This document shows, one piece after another, positions 49,732 to 56,374 of a stretch of 64,000 nucleotides of DNA. Location: assembly GCF_900141665.1 (NCBI RefSeq), contig NZ_FQYI01000001.1, positions 248,001 through 312,000 on the forward strand. Reading direction: 5' to 3'. Made by a program: the position numbers and the translations under genes. This stretch comes from Cruoricaptor ignavus (GTDB taxonomy: Bacteria; Bacteroidota; Bacteroidia; Flavobacteriales; Weeksellaceae). Within the stretch, counting starts at the first letter, position 1, and each line of letters starts with the position of its first letter. The notes under the pieces were generated by a model. It was not told the origin of the DNA. It saw only the letters and a program-made list of their open reading frames with translations, and did no database searches.

Positions 49732-49762
49732 CAAATTTAGGAATAATTCCTGAACCTGCAAA
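49732..49762 (-). promoter_or_regulatory. Promoter of the ribosomal protein operon
   Basis: On the minus strand TTTG (49759-49762), exactly 19 bp, then TAAATTTG (49732-49739): a full match to the Bacteroidota promoter TTTG-N19-TAnnTTTG. It predicts an untranslated leader of about 85-90 nt before rplC. Confidence 0.75.
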
Positions 49763-49804
49763 AACATTTTGCAAATTATTTCTAAAATTTTGAAAACCAG
49801 CACG

Positions 49805-49830
49805 AAAAAAGCCAATCGATAAAGATTGGC
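49805..49830 (-). terminator. Terminator after the BspA-like gene
   Basis: On the minus strand GCCAATC pairs with GATTGGC around 6 nt, followed by six T. It lies 24 bp beyond the stop codon and insulates the ribosomal operon promoter. Confidence 0.88.
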
Positions 49831-49854
49831 CCTTGATACTTTATGTGGTTAATT

Positions 49855-51339
49855 CTACCTCTTCAAAACCTTGTAAGTTTCGCCGCCTATTTTCAAGAGG
49901 TATATGCCGGCAGCTTCCCTGCTGATATCCACCGTGTTTTTACCAGCGCTCAGTTTGTAGCTTTTTATCAATTGGCCACTCATATTATATATGGCAAGCT
50001 CAGCGGGATTTTCCTGTTCGATGAAAAGGCTGCCGGAAGTTTGCGTAGGATAGATCTTCACTGAAGTTTTCGCATTTTCGGAAGTGGCCATCGCTGCATC
50101 TTCCTCAATTTTAAATTCCTTCCAGATCGCCGTAGCTTTGTATGCATCGCCAGCACCAACAGGCACTTTCAGCACGATGTTAGCTCTCGGCATCTGGTCC
50201 AGCGCAGCAACTTCCAAAGCTGGCGGAATAGTAGCTGCACAGTAAATAGTTTTCAGGTTTTTAGAGCCGAAAAGTGCGTAGCGCGAAATTTTCTTCAGGC
50301 TGGCAGGCAGGCGCAGAACATTCAGAGCCAGAGCGTTACTCATTGAGTAGCGCCCGATTTCTTCTACCGTAGCAGGCATTTTGTAATCCGTGCCAATCAT
50401 CACCGGGAAATTGATTAGCACTTTCTTTGCCTTGTCGAAAAGCACGCCACCTTCAGAGGTGAATTTAGGATTGTTTTCCGCCACATAGATGATGTCAAGT
50501 TTCGGGCAGTTCAGGAAGGCCTGCTGTCCGATGGTTTCCACGCTTTCCGAGATCTCGATAACCTGCAGGGAAATGCAGCTGAGAAAAGCATTCACACCGA
50601 TGGACTTCACACCGTTCGGAATTTTAATTTCCATCAGCCTCAGGCAGTTCACGAAGGCCGCTTCAGAAATGGTTTCCAGCGAATTTGGCAGATTGATATA
50701 GTAAAGCCTGGAACCTTCCATAGCAGCGGTGCCCAGCTTTTTCACCGTATTGGGAACGCTGAAGGAATCGCCCTGTTTTCCGGCAGGGTACTTCACGAGC
50801 ACGCTTCCATCCTTGCTGTACAACACGCCTTCCACGCTTTTGAAATGCTGGCTGGCCTCATTTACTTTGAAAGCGGCGATAAACCAGGAATCCGTGAAGG
50901 CATTGTCACCAATGGTGCTTACGCTTGCCGGAATATCCACCCTTTTTAATGAAGGGCAGGAGTAGAAAGCGCCGGTTGCAATGGATTCCAGGCCTTCGTT
51001 CAGCGTGATGGACGAAAGCTCCGATGCGTTCATAAATGCATTGGCATCAATTTTCTTCACCGAGGAAGGAAGTTCCACACCGGTAATTTTCTCATTGTTG
51101 TAGAAGGCATTTTCACCAATGGCAATCACGCGGTAATCCGTGCCGTTGTTCTGCACCGTTTCAGGAATTGTGATTTCTCCGGTAGCAGTAGCACTTACGC
51201 CAACTTTCACAGTTTTATCGGCCGCAGAAACCACATCATACCTTACCTTATTTATGGTGAACGATTGTGCCAGTACGAAAACATTGGCGGCCACTACAGC
51301 AGCCGCTGTAAAAATAGACTTTTGGTAAAAATTTCCCAT
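49855..51339 (-). CDS. BspA-like leucine-rich-repeat surface protein with T9SS tail
   Basis: A 494-residue secreted protein. A signal peptide (about residues 1-25, AAAVVAANVFVLAQS) is followed by leucine-rich repeats of the BspA / Treponema LRR_5 type from about 60 to 390, each near 23 residues: IGENAFYNNEKITGVELPSS, IDANAFMNASELSSITLNEG, IGVNAFLSCISLQVIEISES. The last 70 residues are a T9SS type A sorting domain (VKIYPTQTSGSLFIEQENP; ending GGETYKVLKR). BspA-type proteins often bind host or matrix proteins or mediate aggregation. I chose the ATG at 51339 because the signal peptide follows; an in-frame start eight codons upstream exists. Confidence 0.88.
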   Translation of the reverse strand: MGNFYQKSIFTAAAVVAANVFVLAQSFTINKVRYDVVSAADKTVKVGVSATATGEITIPETVQNNGTDYRVIAIGENAFYNNEKITGVELPSSVKKIDANAFMNASELSSITLNEGLESIATGAFYSCPSLKRVDIPASVSTIGDNAFTDSWFIAAFKVNEASQHFKSVEGVLYSKDGSVLVKYPAGKQGDSFSVPNTVKKLGTAAMEGSRLYYINLPNSLETISEAAFVNCLRLMEIKIPNGVKSIGVNAFLSCISLQVIEISESVETIGQQAFLNCPKLDIIYVAENNPKFTSEGGVLFDKAKKVLINFPVMIGTDYKMPATVEEIGRYSMSNALALNVLRLPASLKKISRYALFGSKNLKTIYCAATIPPALEVAALDQMPRANIVLKVPVGAGDAYKATAIWKEFKIEEDAAMATSENAKTSVKIYPTQTSGSLFIEQENPAELAIYNMSGQLIKSYKLSAGKNTVDISREAAGIYLLKIGGETYKVLKR

Positions 51340-51360
51340 AGTAATTGATTTTTGAATTCT

Positions 51361-51368
51361 CAAATATA
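51361..51368 (-). promoter_or_regulatory. Candidate -7 promoter element of the BspA-like gene
   Basis: On the minus strand TATATTTG fits TAnnTTTG, 21 bp before the ATG at 51339. The -33 region is A/T-rich without a clear TTTG. Confidence 0.45.
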
Positions 51369-51468
51369 GAAAATTTTATACAGATAAAAGTAAAATTAAC
51401 GGATGAATAATACAATTGTAAAATATATTCTTCACCGCTAGCGAAAATTTAATAAGGACTTTTTTCTG

Positions 51469-51549
51469 ATGAAAAGCTTTGCGCTTTAGCGCTTGCTGTT
51501 GGCATTTTTTTCAAATTTGGCCATTGCGCAGAATTTTCTGCAGAAATAA
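51469..51549 (+). pseudogene. Remnant of a secreted-protein gene (signal peptide only)
   Basis: An ATG at 51469 opens a 27-codon frame reading MKSFAL, a TAG stop at codon 7, then RLLLAFFSNLAIAQNFLQK and TAA. Apart from the stop it looks like a complete flavobacterial signal peptide with cleavage after AIAQ. The frame ends against the terminator at 51548, so nothing of a mature protein remains. It could be a decayed gene or chance; short length keeps confidence low. Confidence 0.35.
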
Positions 51550-51575
51550 AAAAACCGCTCTCTTTTGGAGAGCGG
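51548..51575 (-). terminator. Terminator after the second GLPGLI gene
   Basis: On the minus strand CCGCTCTC pairs with GAGAGCGG, followed by T7. It and its flank are closely repeated at 52809-52850. Confidence 0.88.
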
Positions 51576-51582
51576 ATTTCTA

Positions 51583-52392
51583 TCATGGTTTAAGTTCGAT
51601 AGGATTATTTTTTTTCCTCTCACGATTCTGTGCGTTTTTTAAGGCATCATTCCCAATTATGATTCCGGAGCGCCTTAACTCCTCTCCCATGTTATCAATA
51701 TAATTATTTTTAGCAGATAAATATTGTTGCTTAGTGGCTGAAGTACCATTGAATAGCCTGCTTTCCATGGCGATTAAACTTCTTTGTTTTGAAACATCTT
51801 TAAAATTTGACAATTCAAATTTGTAGTAACCCTTTTCATCCTCCATTTTAAGAATAAGCCCGGGTAATCCGGAGAACTTATACGGACCTTCTGGTATAGC
51901 TATATCTAACGAATACCAGGTTTTATATTTTCTGCCCCCATAATTTAAATACGCTATACCGCATTCCATATTCTCAATGTTTTCTTTTTGAGAGGTTATT
52001 ACCCAATCAAGAAGCATTTTTTCGGTATAGTTTATTGCTGTTCTAAAAAGCAAATCATAAAATGAAACTGTTTTTTCCGGAATATCTTTTACAATCCGAT
52101 AAGAAAATGCAGATTTTGGCACATTCGCTAAATTTAATCCTGAAAGGTTATTGCTTTTCACTACCTCGTTTCTTATAGAGTCTCTTTTAAAAGTATTTTC
52201 TGAAACGAATAGCGATTTCTTTCTTCCAATAAACAATATAAAATTTTCCTGCTTCCTACTATTTAGATCTGTAGAATCGCTTTGATATGTCAAAATATAA
52301 TCTGCATGATATTTTAAGCTGTCTATTACAACATCTTGAGACTTGAATACACAACTAATTAATATAGCAATAATAAAAATAATTTTATTCAT
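51583..52392 (-). CDS. GLPGLI family protein (second copy)
   Basis: A 269-residue secreted protein with signal peptide MNKIIFIIAILISCVFKSQ. The family motif appears as KFSGLPGLILKMEDEKGYYK, preceded by KTWYSLDIAIPEGPY. It shares the fold but little close identity with the copy at 30425-31285. A/T content is higher than in surrounding core genes, suggesting faster evolution or acquisition. It lies between a BspA-like surface protein and a decayed small secreted-peptide gene; function is unknown. Confidence 0.85.
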   Translation of the reverse strand: MNKIIFIIAILISCVFKSQDVVIDSLKYHADYILTYQSDSTDLNSRKQENFILFIGRKKSLFVSENTFKRDSIRNEVVKSNNLSGLNLANVPKSAFSYRIVKDIPEKTVSFYDLLFRTAINYTEKMLLDWVITSQKENIENMECGIAYLNYGGRKYKTWYSLDIAIPEGPYKFSGLPGLILKMEDEKGYYKFELSNFKDVSKQRSLIAMESRLFNGTSATKQQYLSAKNNYIDNMGEELRRSGIIIGNDALKNAQNRERKKNNPIELKP

Positions 52393-52401
52393 CTTTCAAT
52401 C

Positions 52402-52425
52402 AAAAAGCCCTCCTTATGAAGAGGG
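52402..52425 (-). terminator. Terminator after the decayed small-peptide gene
   Basis: On the minus strand CCCTCTT and AAGGAGGG form a stem with one bulge around CAT, followed by C and T5. It lies 25 bp beyond the stop at 52450 and just before the GLPGLI start. Confidence 0.65.
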
Positions 52426-52449
52426 ATAATGCTTTAATATATTTAGAAA

Positions 52450-52723
52450 TTACTTACCACAAATTGCTTTATCAACTTCCCATATCAGAAAAGCTAATTC
52501 TGCAGTATTGTCGCCACAAGCGGTTCCTTGTACTCCGCACGACAAAGTGAATGGGAAGCAGCCTTCTGGAACTTTTTTATTCTTATTGGAATACTCAACA
52601 TTTTTTTAGGTGCCTGTTCTTTTTTTGTTCTTCTACGCCGCCTTTCGCACTCATCAAACCTACGACACCAAGTGCTGCAACAATTAATAACTTTTTCCTA
52701 ACACTAAAATTTTGTTTGTTAGT
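52450..52723 (-). pseudogene. Small secreted cysteine-containing peptide gene, broken
   Basis: Read on the minus strand, the first part gives a signal-peptide-like FSVRKKLLIVAALGVVGLMS, then AKGGVEEQKKNRHLK. After a run of seven A (52601-52607) the frame stops, but removing one A continues it as NVEYSNKNKKVPEGCFPFTL, then SCGVQGTACGDNTAELAFLI and WEVDKAICGK. The rejoined product would be about 85-90 residues with four cysteines. No ATG is found in frame at the start either (ACT AAC AAA lies where it is expected), so two defects are present. I do not recognise a named family; it resembles small secreted peptides of Chryseobacterium-like genomes. Confidence 0.6.
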
Positions 52724-52808
52724 GCAGCTAAACTAAAACCAAAACTAAAACTATGCAAATTTTCTATGACAAAAAACATGTTTTAAAGAAATTTAGAATG
52801 ATTCCAAA

Positions 52809-52840
52809 CAAAAAATCCGCCCTCTTTTGGGGAGCGGATT
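52809..52840 (-). terminator. Terminator copy similar to 51548-51575
   Basis: On the minus strand AATCCGC pairs with GCGGATT, with CTC/GGG extending the stem, followed by T6. The flank CTATCATGGT (52843-52852) matches the one after the 51548 copy. No gene is evident just upstream of it. Confidence 0.75.
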
Positions 52841-52850
52841 TTCTATCATG

Positions 52851-52876
52851 GTACGCTTCGGTTTTGCTCAGCGTAC
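52851..52876. repeat. REP-like palindrome
   Basis: GTACGCT (52851-52857) and AGCGTAC (52870-52876) form an inverted repeat around TCGGTTTTGCTC. The word CGCTTCGGTTTTGCTCAGCG looks like the small extragenic palindromes common in many genomes. Confidence 0.55.
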
Positions 52877-53073
52877 GGAAACATTATTTTTGGTTGCTGA
52901 AAACTTTAGTCTTTCGACTTCCATCTTCCGGCATTTATCACACTTTAATTTCTACATCAACACCGTACCTCATCAGATTACCTAATTTTCTAAAAGAAAG
53001 TTACCGCCCTTCATTTCAAAAATGGTAATTCGTCAAATAAAATATGACCAAAGCGAAAAGGAAGAATGATGAT

Positions 53074-53104
53074 AAAAAAACAGGGACTAAATAGTCCCTG
53101 TTTT
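53074..53104 (-). terminator. Terminator just outside the element, probably the original tRNA-Glu terminator
   Basis: ACAGGGACT pairs with AGTCCCTGT around 4 nt, with T7 after it on the minus strand. It lies 40 bp beyond the left repeat of the integrated element, where DNA downstream of tRNA-Glu would have been before insertion. Confidence 0.85.
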
Positions 53105-53143
53105 AGTCCCTAACACTTGTAAAGTACTGATTCTAAGCGTTGT

Positions 53144-53160
53144 TTGTAGCCTATAGGGGA
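53144..53160. other. Left attachment site of the element
   Basis: TTGTAGCCTATAGGGGA, identical to the tRNA-Glu 3' end at 60141-60157. Bases on each side differ between the two copies, so the identity block is exactly 17 bp. Confidence 0.88.
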
Positions 53161-53615
53161 CTGCAATAATATCTGATTATCAATTGGTTAGGAAAAACTT
53201 TCCCCATTTTTTCCCCGATTATTGAAATTATCTTTTTTTCCGCATTATTTTTCCAGCTGCTGTTGATTGAATTTCCACACTCGTTTTCAGCCTTCAAATT
53301 TATTCTTTTTCGTCATCGTCAAAATTCTTTCCCCCTAAAATTCAAATCCTATTTGTCAAGTCTGTGTCAATTATTTTGCAGGTTATTATACTTGTTTTTC
53401 ATTCCCGTTGGTTTTTGCAGATAATTTTCCTTGCCGTGCGCCTCCCGCGGCAGTCCTGCTGAGAATTTCCCGCATTCCCTTTTCTAAATATACAATTCGC
53501 TTTGCTGACAAACCGATAATCCCCCGATGCCGTTCTCGTAGGTTTCAATTTTTATGTAAATGTTTGCTCGTCAAATTTGGCGAACAAAAAATCTCTTTCG
53601 TATTCCAGCGCAAGT
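53161..53615. other. Non-coding left arm of the element
   Basis: A 455-bp stretch without a convincing gene; the frames that are open lack any family-like features. It contains TTTCCCC and TTTTTTCCCCG (53199-53216) and TTTCCCCC (53328-53335), similar to words beside the integrase start, and is rich in T/C on the plus strand. Confidence 0.55.
53199..53216. repeat. Possible integrase arm-type repeats, left end
   Basis: TTTCCCC and TTCCCCG words spaced about 11 bp apart, 40-55 bp inside the left attachment site. They mirror three TTTCCCCG words at 59978-60006 near the right end. Confidence 0.4.
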
Positions 53616-53882
53616 TCAATATAGTAGCATTTGGCGCAGAAAAAAAACGCGGTTTTCACATAGGGGGCATCGTGGTGGGCATCCCTGAATGCCAAACGGA
53701 AATCCTGATTTGATTGCCGATTTTGTGCGGACGCAATCCTTCAGGGCATCGCGCATTAGGTTTCGCATCGTTTCCGCAAGTGCTGATGCTATTAATTTCT
53801 TTCGTCGCTGATAGTAACCTACCTGTAATTCCGCGCATCCTAAATACCCCAATACCGATGTGTTTAGAATTGCCTCACGCAC
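53616..53882 (-). CDS. Doubtful small gene B of the element
   Basis: An 88-codon frame with a GTG start (53880-53882) that overlaps the end of small gene A. It reads REAILNTSVLGYLGCAELQV, then RRKKLIASALAETMRNLMRD. A C-terminal cysteine pair (GCPPRCPLCENR) might bind a metal. No family is recognised. It is supported only by its length and by the overlap with the frame upstream, in the same direction as rep. Confidence 0.3.
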   Translation of the reverse strand: MREAILNTSVLGYLGCAELQVGYYQRRKKLIASALAETMRNLMRDALKDCVRTKSAIKSGFPFGIQGCPPRCPLCENRVFFLRQMLLY

Positions 53883-54066
53883 TCATCGTTACTATCGGCA
53901 CCATCCTCTTCACTCGCATCTTAAACTGATGTAGCGGTATCTCTTTGCCGTGAATATAGTACCTGATGCTGCCGCTGATGAATAACGCCACCGGGTTTTT
54001 ATAGCTCCTCCGCACCGCCTCGTCTATCACTTTCACTTCAGAAATAATTACTTGGTAAGCGTTCAT
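53875..54066 (-). CDS. Small gene A of the element, downstream of rep
   Basis: A 63-residue basic protein (MNAYQVIISEVKVIDEAVRR; SYKNPVALFISGSIRYYIHG) with alternating hydrophobic residues, suggesting a small beta-rich fold. I do not recognise a family. It lies 96 bp after the rep stop on the same strand. In filamentous phages a small single-strand-binding protein follows the replication gene, and this is a conceivable analogue, but that is speculation from position. An in-frame start ten codons earlier (54096) is possible. Confidence 0.45.
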   Translation of the reverse strand: MNAYQVIISEVKVIDEAVRRSYKNPVALFISGSIRYYIHGKEIPLHQFKMRVKRMVPIVTMSA

Positions 54067-54082
54067 AAAGTCTATCCCCCTA

Positions 54083-54104
54083 TCCCCCTTTATCAAAAGG
54101 GGGG
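54083..54104. repeat. C/G-rich hairpin between rep and small gene A
   Basis: TCCCCCTTT and AAAGGGGG form a strong stem around ATCA, next to a further TATCCCCC word at 54073-54080. It may be a terminator-like or replication structure. Confidence 0.5.
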
Positions 54105-54162
54105 ACGATTGTGCGCTCCGCTATCGCTACACTTACAACCGACACTGTTTTTTTTCTTTGCA

Positions 54163-55674
54163 TCAATACACGAACGCAAACTGCAGTTGTCCCTTAGGGT
54201 AATACCTTTCCTCAAACTTCTTGCGGTCACGGTGGTAGTTAGTATGGGTGTTGCGTATGTTGTGAGCTATGTTGTAGTTCAGCTCCTCAATAGTGCTTGC
54301 GTTGCTGTCCCTTAGAAACATCCTCTCAAGTTCCGCATATGCGTCGGGATGATGGGCGCGGTAAAAGTTAAGTCCCGTAGTGTTCAGAAACCTGCTGCCT
54401 TTCTTCTGCATACCGATTGGTAATTTCGTTACTATACAACACCTGTCGTCTTGTGTGGAATTTCGTAGGTTCTCATCGTTGTAAAAAAGTTCCCCAAATG
54501 GTGCATCAATAGATTGAAAGGGTAGGGTAAACCTCATCTCATCCCTTTGTTCATCGTGGTTTTCGCTGTTTAATATGCCGTTTTGGTGTCGGACTATTTC
54601 GTCGTGTTTTTTGCAAGTAGTTGTCGGACTATTTCGTCGTGTTTTTTTGTTTCCTTCTTTTAAGATTGTCGGACTATTTCGTCGTGTTTTTTCTTTCTCG
54701 TGGGTTACACTATCCCAATTGAAATCTGTCGGATTTGCCCTATTTACTTCGTTCGCTATGGCATTTGTTATCTGCTCTTGGAAGTCATATAACTTTGGCA
54801 TTCCTTCGTAAATCTTTCTTTCCCTGCTGTAAAATTCCCCTCTCAAGTTCCTGAAGTAGTCTTTTGAAGTCTGCCATTGATAATAATGTTTCAGCTGGAT
54901 GTTGGTCAATTTCCTTTTGTCTATGCTCTTATGGTCGTAGAAAAATGTTTCCCCCACCTGTTTCATTAGGATGTTCCGCAGCCTTCTCTCTCCATCCGCT
55001 GTGAATAGGTTTTCCAAATTGTGCCAGCCAAATGCCTTGTGCTGTTTCGTGTCCAAAATCTTTACCTCATACCTCATCGTGTCCGCCTCGCAGTAGCCCA
55101 TCTCCGCATAAGTCTTTCCGCTGGCATCGTCTTTCTGCTCCGCCTTTATGTAGAATTTTATCAGCCTGCCGCCCTTAAAGTTCTTGCCCTCCCTGCCTGC
55201 CACCGTGTAGTGTGGCTTGCCCTTATCCGGAATATGGAAGTAGTAGGTTTTGCCGTTCTTTATCGCGGTGTTCAGTATTTCGTAGCCGCATCGCATCATA
55301 TTGAAGTTTACGCCTAATTCCAAGTGGATTATCCGGAACAGGTGATAGTCCGCCCGCTCAATTCCGAACATATTCAGCGTGTTTACCATTATGGCTCTCG
55401 CCTCGTTCATCGTGCAGCGGTCGGCATTATGCAGCCCTCTGTTCTTCAGCTTGTGAGCGGAAAATTCTATCTGCACATATCGCCGTGCAGCCTGTCCGTT
55501 GTTGTAGAATTGTGTCCCGAATTTTAGCCGTATGTTGCTGCAGGGGGATTTATATACCGCCTCCCGTTTTCCGCCATTGTTGGTATAGCTCTTCCCGTAG
55601 GTTGCCGGTATATTTCTCCGCACCTTTTCCACAATTTCCTGCAAGTCGCACCTTATCTTCAAGAAATCCAGCAT
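54163..55674 (-). CDS. Putative phage/plasmid replication protein (G2P/CRI, II/X-like)
   Basis: A 503-residue protein. Its middle resembles the filamentous-phage gene II / CRI and related plasmid replication initiators: DYHLFRIIHLELGVNFNM, then GGRLIKFYIKAEQ and a MRYEVKILDTKQHK, FGWHNLENLF block (the KxYxKxxE...RxE pattern of these proteins). Such proteins nick and religate DNA for rolling-circle replication; I cannot assign the catalytic tyrosine with confidence. Residues about 325-365 consist of iterated TRRNSPT and HDEIVRH words produced by three identical DNA repeats. The Tyr-rich C-terminus (NTHTNYHRDRKKFEERYYPK) is basic. It is preceded by a 57-residue gene with a 17-bp gap. The assignment rests on motif resemblance only. 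Confidence 0.55.
   Translation of the reverse strand: MLDFLKIRCDLQEIVEKVRRNIPATYGKSYTNNGGKREAVYKSPCSNIRLKFGTQFYNNGQAARRYVQIEFSAHKLKNRGLHNADRCTMNEARAIMVNTLNMFGIERADYHLFRIIHLELGVNFNMMRCGYEILNTAIKNGKTYYFHIPDKGKPHYTVAGREGKNFKGGRLIKFYIKAEQKDDASGKTYAEMGYCEADTMRYEVKILDTKQHKAFGWHNLENLFTADGERRLRNILMKQVGETFFYDHKSIDKRKLTNIQLKHYYQWQTSKDYFRNLRGEFYSRERKIYEGMPKLYDFQEQITNAIANEVNRANPTDFNWDSVTHEKEKTRRNSPTILKEGNKKTRRNSPTTTCKKHDEIVRHQNGILNSENHDEQRDEMRFTLPFQSIDAPFGELFYNDENLRNSTQDDRCCIVTKLPIGMQKKGSRFLNTTGLNFYRAHHPDAYAELERMFLRDSNASTIEELNYNIAHNIRNTHTNYHRDRKKFEERYYPKGQLQFAFVY
54587..54692. repeat. Three iteron-like direct repeats inside rep
   Basis: The 20-bp core TGTCGGACTATTTCGTCGTG, followed in each case by at least six T, begins at 54587, 54622 and 54667 (spacing 35 and 45 bp; 26 identical bases each). 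Copies two and three lie in one reading frame, copy one in another, so identity is not explained by protein sequence. This points to a DNA-level role such as initiator binding at an origin. Confidence 0.85.
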
Positions 55675-55691
55675 CCTTATTCTCTCGTTTT

Positions 55692-55865
55692 TTATTCAGC
55701 CGCAGCGTATTCCTCTTGTATTTCTTCCGTTAAGTTCCCCTCTTCATCCACCAAGCCGTAATCCTCGCACGCGGAAAACACATCGGCAAATTCCAAGTCG
55801 CATCTTCCTGCCGCCTCCTCAATGGCATCGCAGATATTGATTTTCTCCCTGTCAAGATTTTTCAC
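55692..55865 (-). CDS. Small acidic protein between hth and rep genes
   Basis: A 57-residue frame with a GTG start at 55865 that overlaps the 3' end of the helix-turn-helix gene by 14 bp. It reads VKNLDREKINICDAIEEAAG, RCDLEFADVFSACEDYGLVD and ends EEIQEEYAAAE. It is strongly acidic (many Glu/Asp) with three cysteines. No family is recognised. The tight overlap upstream and the 17-bp gap to rep suggest translational coupling in an hth-orf-rep unit. Confidence 0.55.
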   Translation of the reverse strand: MKNLDREKINICDAIEEAAGRCDLEFADVFSACEDYGLVDEEGNLTEEIQEEYAAAE

Positions 55866-56136
55866 GCCCAGTATGTTTTTCCGTTTCCTGCATTATCCCA
55901 TTCAGCTCTCCTCGCAGATACATTACCTTTCTACCTGTGCCGTATCTCTTCAGCACTCCTGCCTTCCGTAGTTTGTATAGGCTCGTGCGGCACATCCCGG
56001 TGTATGCTGCCGCCTGCTGCTGTGTCATATACTCCGTGTGCTCTCCAGCCGCCTGTCCGCCCTTTAGCTCTCGCAGTTCGGTTAGTATCTGCTCCAGCAT
56101 ACTCTGCACTTGGCTTGCGCCTTTTTCCTGTATCAT
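55852..56136 (-). CDS. Helix-turn-helix (MerR/excisionase-type) DNA-binding protein
   Basis: A 94-residue protein. Residues 1-30 form a probable coiled coil (QVQSMLEQILTELRELKGG). Residues 36-85 are a winged-helix HTH_17 domain as in excisionases and plasmid regulators: EYMTQQQAAAYTGMCRTSLY, KLRKAGVLKRYGTGRKVMYL. It likely regulates rep or acts as an excision factor for the element's integrase. It is the first gene of hth-orf57-rep. Confidence 0.8.
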   Translation of the reverse strand: MIQEKGASQVQSMLEQILTELRELKGGQAAGEHTEYMTQQQAAAYTGMCRTSLYKLRKAGVLKRYGTGRKVMYLRGELNGIMQETEKHTGREKS

Positions 56137-56150
56137 ACCTTCGTTTTTGT

Positions 56151-56158
56151 CAAAGGTA
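56151..56158 (-). promoter_or_regulatory. Candidate -7 promoter element of the hth-rep unit
   Basis: On the minus strand TACCTTTG fits TAnnTTTG, 14 bp before the hth ATG at 56136. The same octamer precedes the integrase gene (59964-59971), so the element may use one promoter type for both. Confidence 0.45.
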
Positions 56159-56338
56159 AATCGTGGTGCTGCCGTGAACGGTTTTGCTTAATTATGTTCA
56201 GTGGTAAACGCTGCTGCATCAGGCATTTAGCCCGTTGGGATGCATACATTGGAAATAGCACTCGGGTATTGTGCCGTGTGGGAATTTATCTGTAATTTCG
56301 CAGCGCAGTCATAAAAGATTGTAGGTTTGAACGCCTTA

Positions 56339-56360
56339 AGGGGACATCTTCCAGTCCCCT
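56339..56360 (-). terminator. Hairpin after the second HTH gene
   Basis: AGGGGAC and GTCCCCT form a 7-bp stem, 14 bp beyond the stop at 56375. The T-run after it is short, so termination strength is uncertain. The remaining 180 bp up to the next gene show no other feature. Confidence 0.6.
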
Positions 56361-56374
56361 TTCTTCGTCCCCGT

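Larger units (their letters stand above)
52724..53143. other. Gene-poor stretch of accessory region
   Basis: About 420 bp with no supportable coding region. It holds an AAAACTAAAAC tandem word (52727-52754), two minus-strand terminators (52809-52840, 53074-53104) and one palindrome (52851-52876). The remainder is A/T-rich with stops in all frames. Confidence 0.6.

Noticed and set aside
52753-53028. Plus-strand 91-codon frame in the gene-poor stretch
   Set aside because: It runs through a terminator hairpin and a palindrome, has no recognisable feature and no promoter, and is probably chance.
53408-53713. Plus-strand 101-codon frame in the element's left arm
   Set aside because: It overlaps the minus-strand small frame, runs against the direction of all element genes and has no family-like features.
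54587-54692. CRISPR-like array (three identical repeats with unequal spacers)
   Set aside because: Only three copies with short spacers of about 9 and 19 bp, lying inside a coding gene and without cas genes nearby. An iteron or origin reading fits better.
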